This document shows positions 37,804 to 46,466 of a DNA stretch of 64,000 nt, piece by piece. This DNA is from Dyella sp. M7H15-1 (GTDB taxonomy: Bacteria; Pseudomonadota; Gammaproteobacteria; Xanthomonadales; Rhodanobacteraceae): NCBI RefSeq assembly GCF_004114615.1, contig NZ_CP035300.1, positions 1,612,001 through 1,676,000 on the forward strand, read 5' to 3'. The translations under genes were made by a program, and so were the position numbers. The notes under the pieces were generated by a model. The model ran no database searches. It had not been told where the DNA came from and worked only from the letters and a program-made list of their open reading frames with translations. Positions within the stretch are counted from its first letter, which is position 1. Each line of letters starts with the position of its first letter.

Positions 37804-39477
37804 TCAGGATTCAAAAGGTTTGATGGATTGCGGCACGACACGCGCACCGAATTCGCGCTTCAGCGCCTGCACCAACGGATCGCCGTCGATGGAGGCTTCT
37901 GCTGCCGACTGCGCTTCGCTACGCGCCACCGCTGCGCGTGCTGCCGGTGTTTGCGCGACGCCACGGTTGTCACTGATGAAGCGCAGCTTGATCGTGGCAC
38001 CCATCACCTCGCTCAGGCGATCGGCGATCTGGCTCACCATCGGCTCCACGGCGAGGTGCATATACGCAGACTGCAACGCCAGCACCAACGTGTTGCCTTC
38101 CCTTCCATGCAAGGCTGAGTTTTGTGCAAGCTGACCAAGTGGGCCACGCAGATCAGCACGCTGAATCAGGATTTCCCAATCCGGCAAATCACCTGCGTCG
38201 GCAACCCGTTGCGCTGATGCAGCAGGCTCACGCGATGTTGCCGGATAGGGCACAGCCACCACTGCAGGGCTCGAACCTGGGGATGATGACGCAGGCGCCG
38301 CAGGTGCGGAAGTCATGGGTGCGCGCGGCGTCGGCAGCGCAGGCGCGCTGCGCTGTCCACCCGAGGCCGCAGCCGATGCTGCCATATCATCAGACGGACG
38401 AAACGCCAGCATGCGCAGCAGGGCCATCTCGAAACCGGTACGCGCATCGGGCGCCAGCGCCAGATCACGGCGACCGCTGGTGGCAATCTGGTAGTAGAGC
38501 TGCACGTCTTCAGCCGTCAGGCGCTCGGCCAGGCCAGCGAGCGCGCTGTCGTCGCCTTCATGGGCATCCGGCCGATAACCGGGCACCAACTGGATAAGCT
38601 GGATGCGGTGCAAGGCTGCAGCAAGATCATCCAGCACGCTGGCAAAGTCAGGCGAGAACGACGCAATACGTGCGCATTCCGCCATCAAGGCCTGACCATT
38701 ACCCGCCGCCAATGCATCCAGCAAGCCAAGCACCTGCCCACGCTCGACGCTGCCGAGCATGGCCCGAACCTCATCAGCCTTCAGCGAACCGCCACCGTAG
38801 GCGATGGCCTGATCCAGCAAGGACAAACCATCACGCAGCGAGCCATCCGCGGCACGAGCCAGTTCGACCATGGCAGGATCTTCAAATTCGATATGTTCGG
38901 CACCGAGGATATGGCGCATCTGGCCGGCGATCTGATCAGGCAACAGGCGCTTCAGATTGAAACGCAGGCAACGCGAAAGCACGGTCACCGGCAGCTTCTG
39001 CGGATCGGTGGTGGCGAGCAGAAATTTCACATGCGGCGGCGGCTCTTCCAGCGTCTTCAACAAGGCGTTGAAGGCTGGCTTGGAGAGCATGTGCACTTCG
39101 TCCACCAGATAGACCTTGAAGCGGCCACGCGCAGGGGCGTATTGCGCGTTCTCGATCACCTCGCGCACATCGTCCACGCCGGTGTTGCTGGCGGCATCGA
39201 TTTCAAGAAGGTCGACGAAACGGCCGGCATCGACCGCCGTACAGACTGAGCACTCACCGCAAGGATCGGCCGACTCGCCGCGTTCGCAATTGAGCGACTT
39301 GGCGAAGATGCGCGCAATCGTCGTCTTGCCGACGCCGCGCGTACCGGTGAACAGATAGGCGTGATGCATGCGCCCGCTATCCAGAGCGTTCGTCAAGGCG
39401 CGGACGACGTGTTCCTGACCGACGAGTTCGGCAAACTTGCGGGGGCGCCACTTACGCGCGAGTACCTGATAGGACAT
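37804..39477 (-). CDS. dnaX: DNA polymerase III subunits tau/gamma
   Basis: DnaX is the clamp-loader ATPase and links the polymerases at the fork. The 557-residue protein has Walker [13 protein letters not shown], the zinc module with CGECSVC, Walker [14 protein letters not shown] motif LSRCLRF, a Pro/Ala-rich linker (about 375-430) and the tau C-terminal domain. I saw no A-run slippery site for a programmed gamma frameshift. The ATG giving [10 protein letters not shown] was chosen by family; the Shine-Dalgarno is weak. The SRP RNA gene lies directly upstream. Confidence 0.96.
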   Translation of the reverse strand: MSYQVLARKWRPRKFAELVGQEHVVRALTNALDSGRMHHAYLFTGTRGVGKTTIARIFAKSLNCERGESADPCGECSVCTAVDAGRFVDLLEIDAASNTGVDDVREVIENAQYAPARGRFKVYLVDEVHMLSKPAFNALLKTLEEPPPHVKFLLATTDPQKLPVTVLSRCLRFNLKRLLPDQIAGQMRHILGAEHIEFEDPAMVELARAADGSLRDGLSLLDQAIAYGGGSLKADEVRAMLGSVERGQVLGLLDALAAGNGQALMAECARIASFSPDFASVLDDLAAALHRIQLIQLVPGYRPDAHEGDDSALAGLAERLTAEDVQLYYQIATSGRRDLALAPDARTGFEMALLRMLAFRPSDDMAASAAASGGQRSAPALPTPRAPMTSAPAAPASSSPGSSPAVVAVPYPATSREPAASAQRVADAGDLPDWEILIQRADLRGPLGQLAQNSALHGREGNTLVLALQSAYMHLAVEPMVSQIADRLSEVMGATIKLRFISDNRGVAQTPAARAAVARSEAQSAAEASIDGDPLVQALKREFGARVVPQSIKPFES

Positions 39478-39575
39478 GCGATGAGGATGCTCAGAGGCAG
39501 TTGGGCCAGAATCCAATTGTGCCAAGTCGTTCAAGGCAAGTCATGCGTACTCGCCGCGGCCGCCCCAAAGGCGGC

Positions 39576-39679
39576 GGCCCCGCCAGCCACACCCCGGCAC
39601 CCGAATCATCCGCTACCGTTGCTTCCTTCCGGACCTGGCGGGGTTTGCGAACTATCGTCGCGGAGGGACCGACGGGGCC
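39576..39679 (-). ncRNA. ffs: Signal recognition particle RNA (4.5S)
   Basis: On the minus strand the conserved apical domain is complete: CAGGTCCGGAAGGAAGCA, then GATGATTCGGGTGCCGGGGTG and GGCTGGCGGGGCC. The two ends pair (GGCCCCGTCGG with CTGGCGGGGCC), giving the long hairpin that binds Ffh. Ends are taken from this pairing and are approximate. A GC-rich hairpin follows, without a T-run. dnaX lies downstream and tRNA-Ser upstream. Confidence 0.93.
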
Positions 39680-39751
39680 ACCATAGGGGTGGACTTTTAG
39701 GTCCGTGAAACCAACTTGCTTGCCTGTTTTAGCAAGCTGAAGCTTGATAAC

Positions 39752-39844
39752 TGGCGGAGAGGGCGGGATTCGAACCCGCGATACGGGGATAAGCCGTATA
39801 CACACTTTCCAGGCGTGCTCCTTCAACCACTCGGACACCTCTCC
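39752..39844 (-). tRNA. tRNA-Ser (GGA)
   Basis: This is a 93-nt class II tRNA with a long variable arm, anticodon GGA in CTGGAAA, T-loop GGTTCGAATCC and encoded CCA. The acceptor GGAGAGG pairs with CCTCTCC. It lies directly upstream of ffs. Confidence 0.97.
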
Positions 39845-39973
39845 GGGATAAAACTCTTTTGCAACTTGTATTACCGGGCGGGATGGTTCGGCCCGTCCAG
39901 GGCCTCACCCCTCCGCGCTACGCGCTCCGGGGCCAGCCTACGGCTGTCCAAAATTCGTTCCAGACGAATTTTG
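39845..39973. repeat. Spacer between tRNA-Ser and its truncated copy
   Basis: The 129-nt spacer contains CCGCGCTACGCGCTCCGGGGCCAG and a hairpin AAAATTCGT-TCCAG-ACGAATTTT at 39950-39972 that ends right where tRNA identity resumes. No gene is visible. It looks like an insertion or duplication joint. Confidence 0.5.
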
Positions 39974-40048
39974 TCGAACCCGCGATACGGGGATAAGCCG
40001 TATACACACTTTCCAGGCGTGCTCCTTCAATCACTCGGACATCTCTCC
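39974..40048 (-). pseudogene. Truncated duplicate of tRNA-Ser
   Basis: The sequence matches the 5' three quarters of the tRNA-Ser at 39752-39844 almost base for base (one change in the D-arm and one in the acceptor). It lacks the 3' half of the T-arm, the 3' acceptor strand and the CCA. It cannot form a tRNA by itself. As the joint lies in the T-loop, the pattern resembles att-like duplication of a tRNA end. Confidence 0.85.
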
Positions 40049-40132
40049 ACACGCATTAACCACATTGCCACTGGCTTCCGGCAAAGGAGCGGAAGCATAA
40101 CGGTTCGGCAGGGTCTGCGACAAGAGAGCGAT

Positions 40133-40891
40133 TCAGCCGGCGTCTGGCCTTACCGGCCGCGGCATGGCCAAGGCGATGCGCTCGCCTGTACCTGCGACTT
40201 TGTAACCACGCGTTGCCAGTGCCGCGCCATCGGCAACGCTTCCGTAGTGATACAGCAGCAAACGCGCACGCAACTCTGCATTGTATTCACGTTCGATATC
40301 CTCAATACCGGTGTGGGAAGGATTGCCTATCAAGCCGCAGTCGTGGGCGATCCATACCTGTCCCTTTGCATAGTGCGCCAGCACTTCCGGAATGGGCCGG
40401 GTATCTCCGGTAAAGACAAAGCTTCCATCCAGGGCCAAACCGAACGACGTATCCGGCCGGTGATGACGCGTGGCAAAGACGTCGAACCACCAGCCATCCA
40501 ACCAAAAGCCGCGTGTGCACGGCACCAACCGGAAAGCTTCCCAGTAGTTCACGCCACCTTCGGCCAACGCCCCCGGATAATCCGCCACGCGCATCTGCAG
40601 CCAGGGAATCAGCGCCGCATGGGCAAACACGCGCGTGCGGCCACGCAGCGCCTCGTTGAGCCACAGGCGCGTGAACAATCGCTCCATGCCACCCACGTGA
40701 TCCATATGGGTATGCGTAATGTAGAGATTCCGCGGCGGCTCGCCGTAGGCAGCCAGATAGCGATCGAGCGTATCAGGGCCGCAATCGATCAGTAGCAACG
40801 GCTTGCCGTCGCGCTCAAGCACGGCGGACGAAGAACCCAGTTCGACCGCATGCGCGGCTCCTGTTCCCAAGAAGTGCAGATGCCAGTTCAT
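40133..40891 (-). CDS. MBL-fold metallo-hydrolase
   Basis: This is a cytoplasmic metallo-beta-lactamase-fold hydrolase of unknown substrate. The 252-residue protein shows the metal motif THTHMDHVGG (about 59-68), later metal ligands in FATRHHRPD and VFTGDTRPIPE, and HDCGL. The layout is closest to the RNase Z/phosphodiesterase-like branch. It overlaps the kdkA gene by 4 nt. Confidence 0.85.
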   Translation of the reverse strand: MNWHLHFLGTGAAHAVELGSSSAVLERDGKPLLLIDCGPDTLDRYLAAYGEPPRNLYITHTHMDHVGGMERLFTRLWLNEALRGRTRVFAHAALIPWLQMRVADYPGALAEGGVNYWEAFRLVPCTRGFWLDGWWFDVFATRHHRPDTSFGLALDGSFVFTGDTRPIPEVLAHYAKGQVWIAHDCGLIGNPSHTGIEDIEREYNAELRARLLLYHYGSVADGAALATRGYKVAGTGERIALAMPRPVRPDAG

Positions 40892-41643
40892 GCGCTCAGC
40901 GTACGCTCATAGCCATACATCAGGGGCGTCCAGATCTTCCGGTCGAAAACCGTCTCGCCATCCGCCGCGGCGCCCAGTTTGAACAGCGAACGGCGTAAGC
41001 GTTGCAAGTTGGCTATGCGCCAGCCCTGTCCCGGTGCGCGCAGGCGGCCACGGTCGAAATCGATCAGATACAACGCAGAAGAAGCCATCAGCACGTTATG
41101 CGCGTTGAGATCGGCGTGCCAGACACCGGCGCGATGAAAGCGCGCCACCAGGGCGCCCACCTCTTGTGCCAATTCGGCATCCAGCCGGGCTTCGGCTAGG
41201 CACTCGGCCAATGTCTGCGTATGGGGGATGCGTCGTGTGATCAGGTCTGCGCGATAGTGCAGGCCAAGCCGTTGATAACGGGCCGCCACGACCCGCGGCG
41301 TTGGCAGTTCCAACCGCGCCATCGCTTGCAGCAGGCGGAATTCGGCGAAACTGCGCGTGCGATCCGCTCCTGTCCACCCATAGCGATCGCCCATCAGTGC
41401 CGCCACCATGCCTCCGCGCCGGTAGTGGCGCAGCACACATTCGCCGGCCGGCGTGGCGATCATGGCCACGCCACCACGGCCACCAGCCTGGGTGCTGAGC
41501 GCAGCCCGATCCCGCCAATAGGCGGGATCAAACCAGCGGCCGTCGACTTGTGGCGACAGGGTGGGGTCGAACAGAATCACACCTTCGGCGTCTTGGCGCA
41601 GTTGCTCGTGCATCGATGCTGCCGTGGCTCCGTCCTGATTCAT
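40888..41643 (-). CDS. kdkA: 3-deoxy-D-manno-octulosonic acid kinase
   Basis: KdkA phosphorylates Kdo in the inner core of lipopolysaccharide. The 251-residue kinase-like protein has GGRGGVAMI near the N-terminus, a VLRHYRRGG strand that holds the ATP-binding Lys/Arg, and the catalytic loop FHRAGVWHADLNAHNVL with the metal Asp in LIDFDRGR. I chose the ATG giving MNQDGATAAS, which gives a usual length; the frame is open 18 codons further, overlapping the divergent GT9 gene. Confidence 0.88.
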   Translation of the reverse strand: MNQDGATAASMHEQLRQDAEGVILFDPTLSPQVDGRWFDPAYWRDRAALSTQAGGRGGVAMIATPAGECVLRHYRRGGMVAALMGDRYGWTGADRTRSFAEFRLLQAMARLELPTPRVVAARYQRLGLHYRADLITRRIPHTQTLAECLAEARLDAELAQEVGALVARFHRAGVWHADLNAHNVLMASSALYLIDFDRGRLRAPGQGWRIANLQRLRRSLFKLGAAADGETVFDRKIWTPLMYGYERTLSA

Positions 41644-41695
41644 TGCCCGACGATTGTAGAGTCGGGCCTCATCATCTAGATAGCCTGACTCTTCC

Positions 41696-42745
41696 ATGTC
41701 TACTCCTCAATCCATATGCCTGCTCCGCACCTCCGCCATCGGTGACGTTACCCATGTGGTGCCGCTGGTACGTACGCTGCAGCAGGCATGGCCGCAAACA
41801 TCGCTGACCTGGATCGTGGGCAAGCTGGAACGCAAGCTGGTCGGCGACCTTCAGGGGGTGAATTTCGTTACCTTCGACAAGAGTGCGGGCTGGGCCGGCA
41901 TGCGCGTGGTGAAGGAAGCCCTGCGCGGACAGCGATTCGATGCTCTGCTGCAGATGCAGGTGGCCATGCGCTCGAACCTGTTGAGCCTGGGTATCAAGGC
42001 GAAGTGCCGGGTCGGTTATGATCACGCACGCGCTAAGGATTTGCATGGGCTGGTGATCAACGAGCGCATTCCCGCGCGCATCGGTGAGCATGTGCTGCAA
42101 GCCATCGGCAGTTTCTGCGAACCGCTGGGACTCAAGCAGACCGACGTGCGCTGGGATATTCCGATTGCCGAAGAAGATCATGCCTGGGCCGTTGAACAGT
42201 TGCCCGGCGATCAGCCCACGCTGCTCGTGAGCCCCACGTCCAGCCACGCCTTGCGCAACTGGCAGCCAGGGCGCTACGCCGCCGTCATGGATCATGCTGC
42301 CGCACACGCTTGGCGCGTGGTGCTGATCGGTGGCCCCTCTCCCGGCGAGCGCAGCATGGCCGATGCCGTGTTGGCCGCCTGCCACCATCCGCCGCTCGAC
42401 CTTACCGGCAAAGACACACTCAAGACATTGATGGCGATGTTCTGTCGCGCGCAACTGCTGCTGACACCGGATTCCGGCCCGATGCACATGGCCAACACCG
42501 TCGGCATGAAAGTGCTGGGCCTGCACGCGGCAAGCAATCCGGCACGCTCAGGGCCTTATTCGGATCGTCGCTGGTGCGTCGACAAATACGACACGGCCTC
42601 ACGCAAATACTTCGGCAAGCCAGCTAGCGAGATTCCGTGGGGCAGCAAGATCGAACGCCCCGGTGTGATGGACCTGATCGAAGTCGGCGATGTGATCGAA
42701 CGCTTCGAGGCCGCGGCCGAGGCGATGGGTATCCGTACGCGTTAG
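41696..42745 (+). CDS. Glycosyltransferase family 9 (LPS heptosyltransferase type)
   Basis: This is a cytoplasmic GT9 enzyme that adds heptose or a related sugar to the LPS core. The 349-residue protein begins ICLLRTSAIGDVTHVVPLVRTLQ, the GT9 N-terminal motif, and has LLTPDSGPMHMANTVGMKVLGL in the donor-binding half. It is on the plus strand, divergent from kdkA. Whether it is WaaC, WaaF or another GT9 cannot be fixed from sequence alone. Confidence 0.88.
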   Translation: MSTPQSICLLRTSAIGDVTHVVPLVRTLQQAWPQTSLTWIVGKLERKLVGDLQGVNFVTFDKSAGWAGMRVVKEALRGQRFDALLQMQVAMRSNLLSLGIKAKCRVGYDHARAKDLHGLVINERIPARIGEHVLQAIGSFCEPLGLKQTDVRWDIPIAEEDHAWAVEQLPGDQPTLLVSPTSSHALRNWQPGRYAAVMDHAAAHAWRVVLIGGPSPGERSMADAVLAACHHPPLDLTGKDTLKTLMAMFCRAQLLLTPDSGPMHMANTVGMKVLGLHAASNPARSGPYSDRRWCVDKYDTASRKYFGKPASEIPWGSKIERPGVMDLIEVGDVIERFEAAAEAMGIRTR

Positions 42746-42749
42746 CACG

Positions 42750-43151
42750 TCATCCCTTTTGCCGGTAATCCTGATACGACTTCTCCTCGACCAACTGCGA
42801 ACCCAACTTCAGGTTGATTTCGCGCTTCACCACTGCACGCTCGTCGTTCTGGAAATACACCGAACGGGCCAGTTCGATGAAATCGGCATCGAATGTCTGC
42901 GCCTTTTCCTTCAGGCGGATGCGATCTTCGATATCCCACAGCGCTTCGTTGACGGCCAACAGGCGCGCGCGTTCCTTGTTGATATCAGTCTGCGACGCGT
43001 GATGGTTGGCCCATGTTGCATTGAGCAGGTTGAGCTCGTTATGCACATTGGCCAGCTTGGCCGGATCGGAAAAGTGGCGCGATTTGATTTCGAGAATGGT
43101 GATCTTGTCGATCAGCTCACCAAAAGATACCGGTACCTGGATCAGGCTCAT
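42750..43151 (-). CDS. DUF6165 family protein
   Basis: The function is not established. The 133-residue, soluble, mostly helical protein begins with MSLIQVPVSFGELIDKITIL and continues with EIKSRHFSD, the family hallmark. It is usually found beside LPS-core glycosyltransferase genes, as here. GAGG lies 5 nt before the ATG. The frame is open far upstream but without similarity. Confidence 0.8.
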   Translation of the reverse strand: MSLIQVPVSFGELIDKITILEIKSRHFSDPAKLANVHNELNLLNATWANHHASQTDINKERARLLAVNEALWDIEDRIRLKEKAQTFDADFIELARSVYFQNDERAVVKREINLKLGSQLVEEKSYQDYRQKG

Positions 43152-43221
43152 GAAAACCTCACACGGAAAAATGCCGGCCCATCGCCGGAAACAGCGCTCA
43201 TGATACCGCTCTGGGCCTGGA

Positions 43222-43247
43222 GGTTTAAGGCAACGCTGCCTTAAGCC
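43222..43247. terminator. Hairpin overlapping the lpxK stop codon
   Basis: GGTTTAAGGCA-ACGC-TGCCTTAAGCC forms an 11-bp stem that includes the lpxK stop codon. The core TGCCTTAA resembles the perfect palindrome at 19604-19623. It may mark the mRNA 3' end, or be a short dispersed repeat. Confidence 0.4.
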
Positions 43248-44218
43248 TTTGCACCCAAACGTGCACAAAGCGCATCGTAAAAAGCTGCCGGCAGCTCTGC
43301 TTTCACCGGCACGCTCCACCAGTCCTTCTGGGCGAAAGCCTGGCATTTCACTGCATCTTTTTCGGTCATCAACACCTGCAAGCCGTCACCAAAGGCGAGA
43401 TCGGCGGGCACGAAGGCATGGTGATCGGGAAAAGGATGCGGAATCACCTCCACGCTCTGCGCGGCCAGGCTCGTGAAGAAACGCTGCGGGTGACCGATGG
43501 CGGCGACCGCGTGCACACGTGCACCCGCAAAACGGCTCAAGGGTTGCTCATGCCCACCCAGCAAGGCACGCACCGTATGGCCACGCAAATGCATTGATAT
43601 TTCACCAGCCATGGCTTCGCCACCATTGCAAATGCGAAAGTCCACTTCGTCGATACGACGCAAAGATTCGCGCAAAGGCCCCGCGGGCAGCAGCCTGCGA
43701 TTGCCAAATCGGCGTCCGCCATCGATCACGCAGATTTCTACATCGCGCGCCAGCCGGTAGTGCTGCAAACCATCGTCCGCGATCAACACATCGCAGCCCG
43801 CATTCACCAGCAACTGCGCCGCGGCCGGTCGGTCACGACCCATCGCCACAGGAACACCCGCAGCGCGAATCAATACGGGCTCGTCACCAACCTCCGCCGG
43901 GTTTGGCCCATCGCCAAGCAGCATGGGCTCGTGCTGCATCCCCCCGTAGCCACGGCTCATTACGCCGGGCCGATAACCGCGCTGCCGTAGTGCTTCGAAC
44001 AAGGCCAATGTCAATGGCGTCTTACCGGTACCACCTACCGTGAGATTACCGACCACGATCACCGGGCATGACAATCGCACCACTTTCAGCCATCCCAACC
44101 GATACAAGCTCCGGCGAATCGACACAACCGCGCCATAAAGTCCGGCCAACGGATAACACCACCAGGGCAGGCGCCCCTTGCCGTACCAACCCTGCTGGAG
44201 CTTCTCGGCCAATGTCAT
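43241..44218 (-). CDS. lpxK: Tetraacyldisaccharide 4'-kinase
   Basis: LpxK phosphorylates the lipid A precursor at the inner membrane. The 325-residue protein has an N-terminal membrane-associated helix, the P-loop VGNLTVGGTGKTPL (about 65-78), SRGYGG and the DDGLQHYRLARDVEI segment (catalytic Asp and neighbours). It starts 4 nt after msbA ends. I chose the ATG giving MTLAEKLQQG; the frame upstream lies within msbA. Confidence 0.95.
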   Translation of the reverse strand: MTLAEKLQQGWYGKGRLPWWCYPLAGLYGAVVSIRRSLYRLGWLKVVRLSCPVIVVGNLTVGGTGKTPLTLALFEALRQRGYRPGVMSRGYGGMQHEPMLLGDGPNPAEVGDEPVLIRAAGVPVAMGRDRPAAAQLLVNAGCDVLIADDGLQHYRLARDVEICVIDGGRRFGNRRLLPAGPLRESLRRIDEVDFRICNGGEAMAGEISMHLRGHTVRALLGGHEQPLSRFAGARVHAVAAIGHPQRFFTSLAAQSVEVIPHPFPDHHAFVPADLAFGDGLQVLMTEKDAVKCQAFAQKDWWSVPVKAELPAAFYDALCARLGAKA

Positions 44219-44222
44219 CGCA

Positions 44223-46013
44223 TCAATCGGCAGCGACAGCCACAGAACGTTCGTTGAATTGCATGCGGTGCAAGGCGGCGTAGTGGCCACCTATGGCCAT
44301 CAGCTCGGCATGCGTACCACGTTCGATGATGCGTCCCTGGTCCATCACAACGATCTGGTCGGCGTGTTCGATGGTGGATAGACGATGCGCGATCACCAAG
44401 GTGGTGCGATCTTGCATCAGGCGTTGCAACGCTTGCTGGATCAGGCGCTCCGATTCGGTATCGAGTGCGCTGGTTGCTTCATCCAGCACCAGGATCGGCG
44501 CATTCTTCAGGATGGCCCGCGCAATCGCGATACGCTGGCGCTGGCCACCGGAAAGCAGGTTGCCCGCTTCACCGATATGGCTATGGATACCCTTCGGCAT
44601 GCGCTGAATGAATTCCATCGCATTGGCGGCTTCGGCGGCAGCGATAATGTCCTGTTCGCTCGTGCCGGCCAACTCGCCATAGGCAATGTTCTCAGCGACA
44701 GTGCCATCAAATAGCACAACGTTCTGCCCCACCCAGGCAATCTGCCGGCGCAGCGAGGGCAAGGTGTAGGACTCGTAATTGTCGCCATCCAACAGAATGC
44801 GGCCACTGGTCGGCGCATTGAAGCGCGGCAGCAGGCTGACCAGACTGCTTTTGCCACTGCCAGAACGGCCTACCAAGGCCGTGACCGTACCGGGGGCACA
44901 ATGAAGATTGACGCCCGCCAAGGCTTCAAACTCGCCACGTGGATAAACCAGACGTACGTCTTCGTAGCGCAAATCGCCCTTGGTACGCTCCAACACCTTG
45001 ATGCCATGATCGACTTCCGGCGGCAAATCCATCACTTCAAACAGATTTTCAGCGGCGGAAACACCCGTCTGAATGGTGGATTGCACATTGGCCAGGCGCT
45101 TCAACGACGGCAGCATCCCGCCCATGGCGGTCAGCACGGAGACAAACATGCCCGCCGAAATGCTGTCGATCACCGAGGGCCTCGAAGCCAGGAAGATCAG
45201 ACCGGCCAAGCCGAACGAGGCCACCGTCTGCACGGATGCGCTGGATGTAGCGGCCGTGGCGACGATCTTGAGGTTCAAATAACGCGCGCGGCTGGTCACT
45301 TCCTTGAACCGCCCCGAGGCTTGCTGCTGGCCACCGTAAATGCGCAGTTCGCGATGCCCATCGATGGCTTCTTCCACCGTACCGGTCACCGAGCCCATCA
45401 TGTTCTGGATGCGCCGGCTGATCGTGCGATAGCGACGGCTCACGAACAGGGCGATCAGCATGATCGGCGGTATGAGCAGGAACAGCACCATGGTGAGGTA
45501 GGCACTCTTGCTCAACATGACATAGAACATGCCAAGCACCGTAACGCCTTCCGTCACCGTCACCTTCAGAGCGTCCGTGGACGCACCCGCCACCTGTTCG
45601 CTGGTATAGGTGATACGTGAAATCTGATGGCCCGAATGCTCGTTGCCGAAAAATGTCGCCGGCAATCGCAGGTAGGCGGCGAACACGTCGCGCTGCATGG
45701 ATTGCACCACGTTACGGCCGATATAACCGATACCGTAGTTGCTGATGAAGGTGGCAACACCACGTACCAAAAAGATGGCGATGATCCAGATCGGCATCCA
45801 GAAGATGAGATAGGGATCTTTTTTCGCAAACAGATCGTCGATGATCGGCTGCAGTTTGTTGGTGAACAAAGCCAGGCAAGCGCCATCCACCGCAAAACCA
45901 ATGATCGTAATCAGGGCCACCGGCCAGAAGCGCGCGGAATAGCCCAGCAGCCGCTTGTAGGTTCGCCGGCTTTCCGCGCCCCACAACGAGACTTTCTTTT
46001 TGCCTTCGCTCAT
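44223..46013 (-). CDS. msbA: Lipid A export ABC transporter MsbA
   Basis: MsbA flips lipid A-core across the inner membrane. The 596-residue fused permease/ATPase has six predicted helices in its first 330 residues, Walker A ALVGRSGSGKSSLVSLL, the ABC signature LLSGGQRQRIAIARA, Walker B ILVLDEATSALD and the H-loop VIAHRLSTI. It overlaps exbD by 4 nt and is followed closely by lpxK. Confidence 0.96.
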   Translation of the reverse strand: MSEGKKKVSLWGAESRRTYKRLLGYSARFWPVALITIIGFAVDGACLALFTNKLQPIIDDLFAKKDPYLIFWMPIWIIAIFLVRGVATFISNYGIGYIGRNVVQSMQRDVFAAYLRLPATFFGNEHSGHQISRITYTSEQVAGASTDALKVTVTEGVTVLGMFYVMLSKSAYLTMVLFLLIPPIMLIALFVSRRYRTISRRIQNMMGSVTGTVEEAIDGHRELRIYGGQQQASGRFKEVTSRARYLNLKIVATAATSSASVQTVASFGLAGLIFLASRPSVIDSISAGMFVSVLTAMGGMLPSLKRLANVQSTIQTGVSAAENLFEVMDLPPEVDHGIKVLERTKGDLRYEDVRLVYPRGEFEALAGVNLHCAPGTVTALVGRSGSGKSSLVSLLPRFNAPTSGRILLDGDNYESYTLPSLRRQIAWVGQNVVLFDGTVAENIAYGELAGTSEQDIIAAAEAANAMEFIQRMPKGIHSHIGEAGNLLSGGQRQRIAIARAILKNAPILVLDEATSALDTESERLIQQALQRLMQDRTTLVIAHRLSTIEHADQIVVMDQGRIIERGTHAELMAIGGHYAALHRMQFNERSVAVAAD

Positions 46014-46441
46014 TGACCCGTTTCCGACGGCGTCGGTGTCGTGGCAATGGTGAGGTGAGTGAAGCCGAGCTGGCCCAGCGCATCCATCGCCGTTACCACG
46101 TTCTGATGTGCCGTCATCGCATCGGCGCGAATGGTGACGGTCCGGTTGCGATCGTCACCGGCCACGCGGGCAATCGACTGCTTCAGCGGATCCACGCCCT
46201 GCCCCACCACTTCGTCGCTACCCACGTAAAAATGGCCATCGCGATCCACCATCACGGTCATCGCTGGCGGTTGCATGTCGCGATCCTCCGCACTGGCCTG
46301 CGGCAGGTTCACTTTCAGGCGCGAGTGTTGCACGAAGGTGGTCGTGAGCACGAAGAACATCAACAGAGTCAACAGCACGTCGATCAACGAGACCACATTG
46401 ATCTCGAAATCGTCACTGCGACGGTCGTTACCGATACGCAT
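46010..46441 (-). CDS. exbD: ExbD/TolR family biopolymer transport protein
   Basis: ExbD pairs with ExbB to energise an outer-membrane process by proton flow. The 143-residue protein has one transmembrane helix (about 17-38, NVVSLIDVLLTLLMFFVLTT) with the essential Asp in SLIDVLL and a periplasmic domain. Its ATG follows the sequence CAGGCTCTTCC, a half copy of the inverted-repeat element end, whose AGG (7 nt away) is the best ribosome-binding candidate. It lies 20 nt after exbB. Confidence 0.93.
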   Translation of the reverse strand: MRIGNDRRSDDFEINVVSLIDVLLTLLMFFVLTTTFVQHSRLKVNLPQASAEDRDMQPPAMTVMVDRDGHFYVGSDEVVGQGVDPLKQSIARVAGDDRNRTVTIRADAMTAHQNVVTAMDALGQLGFTHLTIATTPTPSETGQ

Positions 46442-46466
46442 GGAAGAGCCTGCTCAGGGTCTTAGG
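46440..46466 (-). repeat. Half copy of the CAGGCTC element end between exbB and exbD
   Basis: The + strand reads GAAGAGCCTGCTCAGGGTCTTAG, similar to the left end of elements A and B (GAGCCTGTTTAGGGTC). There is no second arm, so it is a remnant or a chance match placed at the exbD ribosome-binding position. Confidence 0.4.

Noticed and set aside
37804-39477. Programmed frameshift for the DnaX gamma form
   Set aside because: No A-run slippery sequence with a following hairpin could be found.
41644-41697. Longer kdkA start at 41697
   Set aside because: It would overlap the start codon of the divergent GT9 gene and exceed the usual KdkA length; the ATG at 41643 fits better.
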